A stretch of 64,000 bases of DNA from Sindora glabra (lineage: Eukaryota; Streptophyta; Magnoliopsida; Fabales; Fabaceae). The notes beneath the pieces were generated by a model. The model was not told the origin of the DNA. It ran no database searches and saw only the letters and a program-made list of their open reading frames with translations. The stretch lies in contig CM035235.1 of NCBI GenBank assembly GCA_020226215.1, positions 71,263,283-71,327,282 on the forward strand. The letters are read 5' to 3'. This document shows positions 11,980-25,294 of the stretch, in pieces. The position numbers and the translations under genes were made by a program. Numbering within the stretch: the first letter of the stretch is position 1; every line of letters starts with the position of its first letter.

Positions 11980-14900
11980 TTATGCCGAAACCAGACCAAT
12001 GTAACCGGCAAGCAAAGCTAATACAGACGAAAGGACATATGCGCCTGTTACAATTGTTGGTACTCTGAATCCACACAACTGAAGGTGATTATGGATAGGT
12101 GCCACTTTAAAAAGGCGGCGCCCACCCCCCTGCAACCGTTTGGTTATTTTGGAGTATAGTACCTGATATTGGGAAAAAAAATATTAAAACAGGGTTTTCA
12201 CTTGCAAAGTTGAAATGAATAGCATTAAATTCCTAGTTCCCCGATGCAGCGTCCAAAAATGAAAGTTCCCTGAATGACATGGTCAAAGGAAACACGGAAA
12301 TTGGAATTCTAGAGTATTGATAACAATGAAATAGGGAAAAAATGCGACGAAGGTGTACAAGGAAAAAAAAAAAAAAAGATCAATCCAATAGGCTTGTCTA
12401 TATGTATCCCCAATTTTCTTTTGCATTACATAACAAAAAAAGATGAATCCAACATGGATTTATAATTTGTTTAGTAGCAAGAGCAATGTAGGAAAGGGAA
12501 AAGAAACCAAAGGTTACTATTCAAGTTTGTATTTTAGGAGGAAAAGCCTCCATTCCCTGAATTTCTCTCCCTTCTCCCTTAATTCCAAATAGGAAATTAA
12601 CGGTGTCTATCATATCAAACATACTCACATATCCCAAAGTAGCGGCATATGAAAACTATGTACAATTTACAGAGCATAAGAAGGGGTACACATATAAAGA
12701 GGTAATTTGATTATTGGCTGAATGATGAAAGACGTAAGTGGTCATACTCAAATCCAGATATGGCAGTTAGTGTACATGCAAGCAATGGATCCGAACCTGA
12801 ATGATAACTGATGATGTCTCCACAACAAAAACTCCAGATGAAATGAATAAGGGAAAGAACATTCCAGTACATGCAGCCATTGCAGCTAATCCACCACCAA
12901 GTGCCAAAGATCCGGTATCACCCATCAATACTGATGCTTTATATCTGTTGTGGAGAAGAAATCCAACACAAGATCCAGCCATTGAAGCTCCAAACACAGA
13001 CAGGTCTGATAGGGCAGTACACAAAATTAAAAGATGTACCAAACAAAAGTTATATTACAATTTATATCAGAATTCAATAAACAATGAATCATAAGCAGTG
13101 ACTTCATTTAGATCCTAGAAAGAGGAAGGAACTAACATGGCCCAGTCTCACAGGTTGCTGTAGTTTGTCCAAGGACCAATGACCACAGGCATGCACGAAT
13201 ATACGAAAGTATCAAACTGATCCAGATCCAGATGATTGTCCGGATACATGGATGAAGGTGTAATAAAATTGCAATAGGTTGACCACAGGTTCCACAAATT
13301 GAGATGAGTAATCAAACCATTTTTAGTCTATTGTTTTCAGATGCATTAGTATAAAGCATGAAGAAATTTACTACACAAACTAATGAGTGAGGATCTCAAC
13401 AGATTGACATCATAAAGTCACAAATTCTTCCTCCCTTTAGAATAAAATATATTTTTCCTTATTGCTTCTTTTTCCATAAAAAAAATATATTTTTACTTCT
13501 CGTATCAGCATGTTTAGGTCTAAGACTTATTTTGATTGCTTGCATCCACCAAGCATTGAAGCAAGGAACCGGAATAGTTGCCTAAGCTTAAAGACGTTTT
13601 GTTTCAAACAAGACATTGTACTAACCAGAACATATTGGAAGCACAGCAATTGACATTCCGGTGAAAGCCAACGCAGCAGTACCTCCAGCCAGTCCATCAA
13701 GTCCATCTGCCAGTTTAACCCCATTTCCCAAGGAAATAAAAGAAAATGAAGTCAAAAGTTGGTAATATCGTCCCAAGTACATGAGGCCCAGCGGCAGTGG
13801 AACCAACATCTTCCTGCATATATGTAAAAGAGAAAGGAGTAAGATCGGAGAGTTATGTAACCTTTATCACTTTGGAAAAGAAAAAAATATTACTTCGAAA
13901 ATAAAATAGATATCCAAGTGCCAACAGGTCAACAAGAAAAACACTCCCACAGTTCTCGTCAATCAGTTTTAGGTGGTACATTAGAGTATTTCAAGCAATT
14001 TTGACATGGTTGCTTAATCCAGGAGAAATCTGAACTAATATTTGGTTGGACTGACAGCATTTTGCACAGAAAATAAGTACAAATTATGAAGATGTTACTA
14101 ACTGACCAAATCAGCAGACCAAAGATACAATATAATGGAAAAGTGAATAGTTTGTAATCTCTAAAGTGACTGTCCTTGCATATATGTATCCCTAAATAAA
14201 TACCTTTGTATTTTTTTTAATTCAATATTTCTCCAAAATTACTTGATACTTCAGTCAACTTGAGGATTTAACTGGGGACTTTTTAATATACTGTAATATG
14301 AAATTTCTTAATAGATGAGATCATGCTTCTCATGATAATTACACATAATACTAATGTTGTCTATGGAAAATGCATTGCAATTTTTGCAAAGTATTATGGT
14401 TGATATAATATAAGTCTTGAAACTAAGCTTGTTTACTCAATGTAGCTGGTTGTTTAGAATTGAAATGGAAGATATGAAATATAGGGGTGGCAGAAAGGTC
14501 GCAACTCGCTACGATTAATTTTCATCTCTTTCCTTATAATGATTTTGGAATTCCAGTTTCTTTTTAAAAACATGCAAAACATTATGTATAAGCTACAGTT
14601 CTGTTCAAGCAATCAAGTAAAATTTTTAAAGATATAGTTTAAAAGTTACATAGTGAACTGACGTCCAGGATTTTGAAATGAAAAAAAATACAGAGACAAG
14701 AAATTATCTGGCATTCCCCAAGACAGGAGGCCTTTGAATTTTTTTTTTGTTGGTTGCAGGAGTAAAGAAGAATCGCCAAAATATAAGCTAAAGAAAACTT
14801 TTATAAAACCAAAAATTAATTTTATTACCTTAACATCCAAGTTAACATGTCCAACAAGGGTAGAAAATGAAAGTACAAGATTATCTCTGTCAGGAGCATT

Positions 14901-17900
14901 TTGCTGAGTTGCACGAAAAATCAATATTTTTTTTATCAAAAAGGCCTCAACCTAAGGGTGCAAAAAGAAGCAAAAAGGTCAAATTGGAAAGCCTACAAAA
15001 TATTTTTCATTTTTTTTAATGAGAATAGATATGTGAGTTACCATCAGAAAAATGTGGATCAGATTAGTAACAAGAAGATATACATGCCATAGGGTGAAGA
15101 TATGCTAGTGATATCCAACCAAAATGAGAAACAGACTCCAACAGCTACCTGCGTGGTAAGCCAATAAGATTTCTGTTAAAAATTAATCCAGAAAATGAAG
15201 ATGAAATAATTACAACAAATCAATATGATGTGACAAGCTCCGAAAACAATGTTTTTGATTAAACAGTGATCACCTCCAACATAGCTTTTGCCAATCCAGG
15301 CAAACCATTCTCGTGATATTTGGTAAGGCTCAATATATCATCAAGCAACCCAATTGCTGCAAATGCTAGAGTTGCACAAGCTGCCCCAGACAATTCTATG
15401 GATGAAAAACCAGTAAAGAATCGAGCAACAGCTATACCAATTGGAACAAAAAACAAAGCACCCATTGTGGGTTTTCTCCTTTTCACACGATCCCTAACAG
15501 ACCCTTCTTTCCTGCTTACTTGAAGAAATTTCAAACTATGAAATAAAGGTATACAAACATAACCAGCAAAAGAAACCAAAATTGCTGATATAAGAAATGG
15601 GCGGGTCAGGTAGAATGGCGCCAAAGGCAGTCTAACAATTCGCCATGCACACCAATCCACATACAAAAGCAGCATTGTCAAGAAGATTAAAAGCCCCACA
15701 GTGATGAAAAAGCCAGCTTTAATCCTGCAAATATAATTACAAATGAACTGTGTCAAACTTCTTTCACCTTCTGATAACAGTGGAAGGAGGGTAGATAAGC
15801 CAAGCTTAGCCATTAGACAAGATTATCTGCAATAAAATACAACTACAGGTTGCGGTGCAGGATAAATATGCAAGCTGTTAAACATTCTGAGAAGAAAAGA
15901 AAGAGGATGATAGAATGAAGATTGTCAACTCTAACCAAACAAAGGACATTGTCTAAGAAAGCTAAACCCGGCTACAGTCACATTATCAATGCTGTGATTA
16001 CATTGATAAGCAAACATTTAGAGAGTTGGTCCAGGCAATACATATAAATTCAGGTTGCATGAACCACAACATATGGCATGCAACACAATATTCATTCCTC
16101 TAAATAGGTAGAAGCAAGAATTCTTCTATAAAAGCCCGTTGTTAATCACAATTTTAAATAAATGCAACAGAATTCTGGTAAATGGATTTTGCACAAAAAA
16201 TTAATTAATAAATTAAATATATGAACGTGTGAATGTGGGTTTTTAATCAATGGCTGCGAGAAAGGCAATACAGCAAAAGTAATGGACTTCATTTATATGC
16301 ACGGTCAACTCTGGCAAAACCTTTATAGTTATTAGTTGGTGATGGACACAAACTAAACCAAAAGCAAATATAATTCTAATATGTGATTGGCAAAGAAAAA
16401 ATAAAAAAATAAATAAACAATAAGGACAGATATGAACATTTCCTTGCACAGATATCGAAGCAGTAACATGCCTCAGCCGGAAGGAAAAAAGACCTGTTCC
16501 TTGATATCAATCAGATACTATACTGAAGTGCATAACCTCCAACACATACAACAATAACTTTTCTTCTCACTTTTATCAACATCTCATTAACTATTTTTTA
16601 ATTAAATTTTAGGTAGTTCTCCGATTTGAAAGATATTACCCTTTAATACTATATTAGATGATATTAAATCTTTTTTAAATGAAATCTTATACTCTGTTGA
16701 GGTTACCTACATCTTTTGATATTTTGGGAACTTAAAATCCACATATATGTCGTGCAATTTGTAAATTCCAAGAAGCCTAATAACTTTATCATAATTCCAT
16801 CAGATGCAAAACTATTATGAGCTCACAATAAAATCTTAGCAACAGTACTGCAGACATTGTATAGCATGTCAAGTAGCAGCCTCATAACATTTTTATAATC
16901 CCAATAAATGCAGAAGTATAAGTTCCCAATAAAATTTTAGCAACAGTGCTGCATGCATAACTTCATTAATCCACAGCCCTGAAGAATAATGGATTCAAAC
17001 CAAATAATGAAGATTCTAAAAACAAGAAACATCATTTGCGTAAGTTTTTGCATACTTGCCTATGATTTCTGTTTCCCCTCCCAAGGTTTGCAAGCCGATG
17101 AGCAGTCACTGTTAAAGCATCATTGTTTGATACAGATACTGTAGGCAAATCAACATCAGTCACTGGAGTAAGCACAATCTCACCATCACTATCATCATCA
17201 TCATCATCACTGAATGAGAGCTCACATCCCAAAGAATTCTCATCAGCACCCCAGTCATAAAGCCCTGGCATGTCAAATGAATCCTGGAAAACATAATATA
17301 ACATGACATAGAATCATTACAGATGCCTAATAAAGGAAGACATTAGAAGCAATGGCTTTGTAAAAGATGAAAAGCCTTTTTAAGATTTATGCTGCTTAAA
17401 TGATGCATCCCCCCGTCCAAATGTTTCACTAAGCATGATCTAGACATGTACTACTTTTTACCTAATTTGTCACTTTCACGACTTTTAAATGTCCCAATAC
17501 AATGTCAATGGTTGGAGAAGAAAGGATATGAGATCCATTAACTTAAACTATATTCACAATGCAATAAACATGTTTATCAGCATCAACCCTAACACATGAT
17601 TATTTCTATTGACAGATAAAACTGAAAAAGAAGAAGAAGTAGAAGTTCTCTCTCATAATCAACCTATATTTTGGTCAATTAGATAAGCTAACTCTAGGTT
17701 GAAAACTAGGATCTCCAAGGAAACTATAAACTGATAACTGAGGAAATGAACATTCCGGGTTAGATCTTTCTTCCTCTAAATGATAACCAGTAAGTGCCTT
17801 GCTGGTTTATCCCACTAAACTGTGGACTGTGTCTTTCTTTTAAGATTATACTGATCATTAGTGTCAGATAGTGAGAATTGTAAAAGTAAATCCATTGTCA

Positions 17901-20212
17901 AATTTTATTTTCAAGAAAGCAGTAATGTACCTCACCGAAGGCTCTAGTATGAACAGCATTATGTTGAGCACCACACCTATATTGTTGAATAATCAATGGG
18001 TGTAACTACATAAAATCAAGAAGGCCTTAAACAATAAACAAAAGTATACTACATGCAAATACAACTAAGCATGGGATCAAAATAGCATTATCCTACAATT
18101 TCTCAGAAAGAGAAATGGTAAATTCTACCATTATAAATGTTGTCGAGCTAGAAATATCTTAATAGAATACACATCTAGACTAGGACAAAATCCCACTTTC
18201 TTCCCTGAAGTCAGTGCAGTCAAGCATCAAATTTTATCCTCAATTTGAAGCTTTATAATGATGGGCTGCTTTTAATGGTGAACAGTCAACACTCCCTTAA
18301 GACTTCAATCCTAACAGTAGAATTCCCTTTTTCTGCCTGATTTTGTTTCTCTATGCAAGGGGGTGATTTATGGATAAAGAGTTTGGACAAAATGGTTAGC
18401 AATTTTAGAGGAAGAAGGTGAAGGGAAAAAAAAAATTCGTTCATCATTCAATTTCCAACCCAATGCTAATCTTTTATAAATTGTTAAGGAATTTACACAA
18501 ACAAAAACATAGCAAAACCAATATGTATGTGAGTGTGATACATTAAATATGGTGAAGAAGCTTTGCTTATTAAATGGACTCCAAGTTGTTTGCACTTTCA
18601 ACTTTATTGATATGAAATTGTAGATCTATCTACTTTTTCAAGATTGCTCCTGAGTATATGGTCCAGAAGAAACTATGAATAACCATTTAGCATATGCAGT
18701 AGGAGCTGGTCCTTTTCTTCCATTTTTTATAAAGAAATAAATTTAATAAACTGAATAATTGATCATAATCTTGTTTCAACTAGGATCAAGCTAAATCCTG
18801 CACACTTTCCGTCTCTTCTTCATAAATGCAGTCACCCTCCTCAGTAAGCATGAAAGTATCCTATTATGTAAGTCATTCTACCATGCAGAAGGTTTTTCTT
18901 TTGTTTGCTTTCATGAAAAGAGATTATATTGATATAAAAAAATTGTGAATTAAAAGTAGAATAAAATATTCTCCTTAAATAAAAGTTTCAAAGAGACTAT
19001 GGCGTCTTATACTACCAAAAATATTTTTCTCTCATTCATCTCCTTTAAATCTTTAAAAGAGAAGTGTGTTTCAATTTTAAAAGAAAAAATACTGTTTCTC
19101 AACGCATAACCAATACTTTGCTACACAATTTTGGATGAGACAGTAGAGTAAGTAAACTTTGAAAAGTTAAATGTGCATTAAAGTCTAATTTCAGTTTAAT
19201 TCTTCATCATCTTTTGATATTTAAATCTGTTCTAGTAGATTGTCTAGAGCTATTCACCAACTTGATATTGGTGAAAAGTTACTTACTATTTCTTACATAG
19301 ACTGCAGATCCAAGAAACAACAACAATATCTAGCTTAATCTTCACACTCCGGTAGCATCACTCTTCACTCTACTGATCCACAAATATTGTTGTAATTTTA
19401 CTTAGGTCCCTTTCTTTCTTAATTTCAATAAACTAAAAGGTCAGCCTTGATTTTTAAGGTATGTAATGATATGTTATTTTACCAATTTCTCTGTCATTTG
19501 TAAAAATAGAGTATGCGTTCAGAATTATCTAATTAATTCATTATAAAGAACTTTCTTCTGTTTTCCTGGGCACATAACCAGAAGTCCCTTTTAGTGATGG
19601 ATCTTTAAATACTCTTGCTATGCACTAGTTTCAATCAAAAGGCTCACCTCGATTCCCAGCACAGAATCAACTCAAAATCAGCTAAAATCTCCACTCTCAT
19701 GGTTAAAAAATAAGGCCAGTCAATACAGACTCATTGTTGATATTCTTCCTTGACAAATGAAATTGAAAGGTTGACTTCGCAATAGCAGTGTGTTATGAGA
19801 GGCTCGAAGCTATCACATAATTTTAAAACTGTGTGCTATTGCTGCACGATTTTACATTGTAAGATCCCACTACAGCGTTAAACATCGTATTTGTATGCAT
19901 ACTTCAATAAATTCGTTTCCCAAAATCAAACAGGAGCTAATTTTCAGATTAGAAGAATGAAAAAAAGTCGAATCATATCATATGAACTTCCAAAAACAAC
20001 GATTAAGAAAGGGAAACGCACAGCGAACAGCAAAGGAGATCAGAGGAATAGTACCTTAAGACTAAAGCAGAAAACGAAACAGCTATATTGGATAAGCGAA
20101 GTAGATGAGCTTGAGAAGGGCTTGTGAGGGCAAATTGCTTGTGACAGGCATTGAGTCGACGCTGATAGTTACAAAGATTGTGGCGTTTCAGAAAATGCGA
20201 ATGAGATTGCAT
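11980..20212 (-). CDS. MraY: Plastid MraY homologue, phospho-N-acetylmuramoyl-pentapeptide transferase (translocase I)
   Basis: Eight coding exons: 20055-20212, 17931-17976, 17060-17283, 15274-15724, 15084-15148, 13626-13813, 12797-13005, 11980-12162. They join in phase to 507 residues. MraY makes lipid I by moving phospho-MurNAc-pentapeptide onto undecaprenyl phosphate; moss and other plants keep it for plastid peptidoglycan. Residues 1-52 are Ser/His/Arg-rich with few acids, as in a transit peptide. Residues 94-99 are a run of Asp. From 144 on it is a polytopic membrane enzyme with family motifs: KRRKPTMG (224-231), the Asp pair in GLLDDILSL (271-272), KLADGLDGLAGG (348-359), GDTGSLALGG (406-415) and, in place of the bacterial HHH motif, PIHNHLQL (469-476). 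The ATG at 20212 is the first in frame, with TGA upstream. The intron after exon 3 begins with GC. Confidence 0.93.
15725..17059 (-). other. GC-AG intron 3 of the MraY gene
   Basis: The donor reads CATAG|GCAAGTATGC and the acceptor TATATTTGCAG|GATTAAAGC. Using the GC donor joins phase 2 to phase 2 and gives NHR|IKAG, the expected start of the MraY membrane region. The nearby GT (CAA|GTATGC) would be phase 0 and does not match the acceptor. Confidence 0.85.
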
Positions 20213-20369
20213 CGCTGCGATCAGATTTCAGAGAAGGAGAAGACGAAGGAGGAGATCAGATTCGAGAGTTGGTGAAAGGGGGTAGAAGAAGTAGTAATTG
20301 ACGGTTATGAATGATACTGAATTCTTTTCTTTTTGGCATTGAAGGAAGCATATTCCAGAAAGAGGCCCG

Positions 20370-20376
20370 TTATATA
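20370..20376 (-). promoter_or_regulatory. Possible TATA box of the MraY gene
   Basis: TATATAA on the minus strand, about 160 bases upstream of the start codon. This fits a 5' UTR of about 130 bases. It is supported by sequence and spacing only. Confidence 0.35.
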
Positions 20377-21506
20377 CAGAGTGCGTTGTATGAAGTGAGA
20401 GGGAGGGAAGTGGAAAACAGTGATCGTCCTGGAAATCATCGGCGCAAGTCACATCATGTGCAAGTTGGCAACCAAACCATTGTCAAATCATGACTCCCCA
20501 GCATGTCACTAGAAAATAATAATAATAATTCCCAAACAAACCTAAAGGGGCATTTTCCTTCCGTTGGCAAAAATCAGAATTAATGAAGGTAGTGAAGCAA
20601 TTTAAATAAAAGGGAAACTGCAATTCATGCTCTTAAACAAGTAGCACAAGTAAAAAACCCTCGTTTTAAATTAAGGAGGGTTTTTATATTATTAAGCAAT
20701 AATATACTAATTTATCATCAAATTTATCATTCTTAAAGTTAGATCACTTATTTTATATGATAATATATTAATAATTAAATTTTATAATATATAGACATAT
20801 CTTTATATTAATAGTATATCATCAATTTTTTTAAAATAGGATTTGTTTAATACTCAAATTAATATTATTGAATAGCCAATAAGTCTTTGTTAGTTGCCAT
20901 CTAAATTGATAAGCGCAGCATCTCTCCCCTCCCTTTTATATTCCACTCGTCTATTTATCATCCGCACCAATCTTTCATCCGATCATCACTATTCCTGTTC
21001 GGTCCTATCCTTCCTCTTTAGTCGTCATAGTATCATAGTCTCTAAGAAGTACATGAGCCAACTCCGAAATCATCAGCTTTGATTTTGTGCATTAACTTTT
21101 AATCTTACTATTGATTACGAGGATGAAGACAAATGTTGTCATTATGGAAACTACCATTAACGGCGTTAATTAACCAGTAATATTAATTTATATATTAAAG
21201 TATTCCTAATTTGAAATGAAAGATTTTTATTTTTCATACTTTATAGTAAAGGAAAATAAATTTTATGTTATCCTAAATTTTATTAGTGTCAAGTATAGAT
21301 ATTAAAATCGAGTCCGTTATTAAATCGGATGAGGATCCAGCCCTAATTCAGTTAATAAATTGTGGATTTAATCATTTATAATATAAAAATAAAAAATAAC
21401 TAAAAATCATATATTTAATAAATAAAATAATAATAAATTGATATTATAATTTATCAAAATACAATAATAAAAAATAATTTAAAATTATACAGAATCCCAT
21501 AACTAA
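20377..21506. other. Intergenic, upstream of MraY
   Basis: AT-rich DNA between the MraY promoter and the Harbinger-like element. Short open frames here have no recognisable content. A weak purine/pyrimidine hairpin (AAACCCTCGTTTT...AGGAGGGTTTTT) lies near 20655-20685. Confidence 0.5.
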
Positions 21507-22246
21507 GGGGTCGTTTGGTTTGCAGCAAAAACATAGGAAATTGTATTTCCCAGTATATAAACTACCATAGAGTTGTTTGGTTTGCATAAATGAGAGGAAA
21601 TAAATCTTCCTGGGAACTTGTGTTTCCCATAAAACATGAAAAATCACTTACCCACTCCCCCCTAGGTAAGTTCTATTTCCTGTATTTTTAACTAATTCAT
21701 AGACAAAAATATCCTTACTAAAATTAATTAATACCAATTTTACCCTTTTAATTGATTATCAGATTTTACTTTGTGAATGTCCATTTTAGTTGGTGTTACT
21801 GTTATTTTACAGTTTGCTTATATATTACATGACATATTTTATTATTATTATTTTATGAAAAAAATTTAAATATTTAATTTAAATGAATTAATTAACAGCA
21901 TACTTTTATTTAATTCCTACTTTATTTTATAACCCACTTATTATTTTATTTATTTTTATTTATTTTATTGCATAATTTTCTTTTACTTCTTTTTTATTTT
22001 ATCTATTGCTATTATTTGAAAGTTAGATTATAATTATTAAATAATATAAATATAATATGATATATTTAATTTGATTATATAAATATTTTGAATCAATTAA
22101 AATTTTAATATATATTATATTAATTGCATTATATAATTATATATTCTATTTGTTGATTGAAATTATTTGAATATTAAAATCAAATTTTCTTTAAATTTTA
22201 TAAATATTTTTTAATATCAAATTTCAAGCACTATAATTCAAATTAA

Positions 22247-22248
<2 letters not shown>

Positions 22249-22300
<52 letters not shown>
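22249..22300. repeat. (AC)26 microsatellite
   Basis: Uninterrupted AC dinucleotides for 52 bases, just left of the tandem array in the Harbinger-like element. Confidence 0.98.
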
Positions 22301-22302
<2 letters not shown>

Positions 22303-22324
22303 CAATTAGAATTAAAATTTTCTT

Positions 22325-24480
22325 AATTAGTTACTGTCTAGAGAACAAATAGTAATATGCTATTATTTGACAATTTAATTTTTAATTAAACTTAATTTAT
22401 CTATTTATTTGAAGTTTTCAATTGATGTTACTGTCTTGGAACGTAATAGTAACATGTTACTGTTTAGAGAAAAATAGTAATATGTTATTATCTATTTATT
22501 TGAGATTTTTAATTAATGTTACTATTTTAGAACAAAACAGTAACATGTTACTGTCTAGAGAAAAAATAGTAACATACTATTATTTAGCAATTTGGTTGTT
22601 AATTAAACTTGATTTATCCATTTATTTAGGATTTTCAATTGGTGTTACTGTTTTGGAATGAAACAGTAACATGTTACTGTCTAGAGAACAAACAGTAACA
22701 TGCTATTATCTATTTATTTGAAATTTTTAATTAATATTATTGTTTTGGAACGAAACAGAAATATGTTACTGTTTAGAGAAAAAAATGGTACATGCTATTA
22801 TTTAGCAATTTGATTGTTAATTAGACTTGATTTATCCATTTATTTAGGAATTTTTAATTAATGTTACTGTTTTGGAATGAAACAGTAACATGTTACTGTC
22901 TAAAGAAAAAATAGTAATATATTATTAACTATTTATTTGAAATTTTTAATTGATGTTACTGTTTTGGAACGAAACAGTAACATGTTACTGTCTAGAGAAA
23001 AAATAGTAACATGTTATTATTTAGCAATTTGGTTGTTAATTAGACTTGATTTATCCATTTATTTGAGGTTTTCAATTGGTGTTACTGTCTTGGAATGAAA
23101 TAGTAACATGCTATTATTTGACAGTTTGATTGTTAATTAGACATGATTTATTCATTTATTTGAAGTTTTTAGTTGATGTTACTATTTTGGAACGAAACGG
23201 TAACATGTTACTGTCTTGGAACGAAACAATAATATGCTATTATTTGGCAGTTTGATTATTAATTAGACATGATTTATTCATTTATTTGAGGTTTTTAGTT
23301 GGTGTTACTGTTTTGTACTGTCTTGGAACGAAACAGTAACATGCTATTATTTAGCAATTTGATTGTTAATTAGACATGATTTATTCATTTATTTGAAGTT
23401 TTTAGTTAATGTTATTATTTTGGAATAAAATAGTAACATGTTACTGTCTTGGAACGAAATAGTAACATGCTATTATTTGGCAGTTTAGTTATTAATTAGA
23501 CATAATTTATTTATTTATTTGAGATTTTTAGTTGGTGTTACTGTTTTGGAACGAAACAGTAACATGCTATTATTTGGCAGTTTGATTGTTAATTAGACAT
23601 GATTTATTCATTTATTTGAGATTTTTAGTTGGTATTACTGTTTTGAAACGAAACAGTAACATGTTACTGTCTTGGAACGAAATAATAACATGCTATTATT
23701 TGGCAGTTTGGTTATTAATTAGACATGATTTATTCATTTATTTGAGATTTTTAGTTAGTGTTACTATTTTGGAACGAAACAGTAACATGCTATTATTTGA
23801 CAGCTTGATTGTTAATTAGACATGATTTATTCATTTATTTGAGATTTTTAGTTGGTATTACTATTTTAAAATGAAATAATAACATGTTACTGTCTTGGAA
23901 CGAAACAGTAACATGCTATTATTTGACAATTTGGTTATTAATTAGACATGATTTATTCATTTATTTGAGGTTTTTAGTTAGTGTTACTGTTTTGGAATGA
24001 AATAGTAACATACTATTATTTAGCAGTTTTGTTGTTAATTAGATATAATTTATTCATTTATTTGAGGTTTTTAGTTAGTGTTACTGTTTCCAAAACAATG
24101 ACATACTATTATTTAGCAGTTTTGTTATTAATTAGACATGATTTATTCATTTATTTGAGATTTTTAATTGGTGTTACTGTTTTAGAATGAAACAGTAACA
24201 TGCTATTATTTGGTAGTTTTGTTGTTAATTAAATATGATTTATTCATTTATTTGAGAAACAATAACATGTTACTATTTTAGAACGAAACAGTAACATGTT
24301 ATTGTCTTGGAACGAAACAATAACATACTATTATTTGATAGTTTAATTTTTAATTAGATATGATTTATTCATTTATTTGATATTTTTAGTTAGTGTTACT
24401 GTTTTGAAAAGAAACAGTAACATGTTACTGTCTTGAAATGAAACAGTAATATATTACTATTTAGTTTACAAATAGTAATA
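22325..24480. repeat. Minisatellite array with roughly 97-, 126- and 217-bp periods
   Basis: The landmark TTAATTAGACATGATTTATT (with variants) recurs about 16 times. Spacing is about 217 bp in the left third, then alternates mostly between about 97 and 126 bp. The longer unit contains one more copy of a roughly 29-bp module built on GTTACTGTTT, TGGAACG and AAACAGTAAC. Copies differ by scattered substitutions, so the array is not very recent. Short open frames run through several units because stops are avoided by chance repetition; I do not regard them as genes. Confidence 0.9.
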
Positions 24481-25294
24481 AATTATTTTTTAGTAATTTT
24501 ATTTGTTAAAAAAAATTATTATAACACTACTAGACACCAAAAGAGTTAGGAAGAAAAATTTTAATATGGGATTCGAATGAATTTAAATTGATAAAAATAA
24601 AATCAAAGTTAAAAAAAATAACAAGAAATTAAATAAAAAATAAAAAATCATTGAAAAAGACCTTTTTTGCCAAATCAGAGTGGGCTTTGCCCACCAAAGG
24701 TGTTTTGCAAGCACGTAGATCTCGAAAAGTTACATGAAATAAAAAAAAATCACTTAAAACGGACAATCAAGCACAAAGTTATGATCATTCAAAGTTTTGA
24801 GCTCAATTTATACGTTTTTAACTAAGTAGACTTTGTCAAACTCACATTTTCTTATTTTCTGTTGAAAGAGCAAATGAAAAAGATTGAAAATGAGTGGTCA
24901 TGCAAACATTGGTTAACTAATAAAGAATTTATGACTTTCAAAATTTTTTAATTTCCCACCACATTCACACAGTTAAAAAAAAGAGTAATTTCAGTATATA
25001 ACATTCATAAATCATAAAATTGGAACCTATTTAAAAAAAATCCGGCGCTATCACCTCTTTAAAATCAATTAATATCTATTAATATATATTAAGTTATTAT
25101 TTAGGATATTATAGTCATTTCATTATTATTTCCTAGAAAATTCAAAGTTGAACCAAACAAAACATAAGAATTTATTTCTTGGGATATGTGACTTCCTTTA
25201 TGTCAACCAAACAATATTTAAGGATTTCCTAGGAAGTGTACACAATAAGTAACTTCCTAGGAAATTCAACTTCCCATGGGAAGTTATTTCTTAT

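Noticed and set aside
14484..14530. Possible hAT terminus TAGGGGTGGC in an MraY intron
   Set aside because: No matching opposite end was found nearby.
14646..14939. Possible extra MraY exon with GTTAAG|GTAATA donor
   Set aside because: Its product (QNAPDRDNLVLSF) does not fit MraY and the phase does not match. The exon at 15084-15148 fits perfectly.
15724..15813. MraY exon 4 extended upstream to the ATG at 15813
   Set aside because: The frame is open, but the strong acceptor TATATTTGCAG at 15725-15726 matches the phase of the preceding GC donor, and an upstream TAA closes the extended reading.
23586..23819. Repetitive open frames with LLIRHDLFIYLRFLV-type units
   Set aside because: These are by-products of the tandem array; neighbouring units shift frame because 97 is not a multiple of three.
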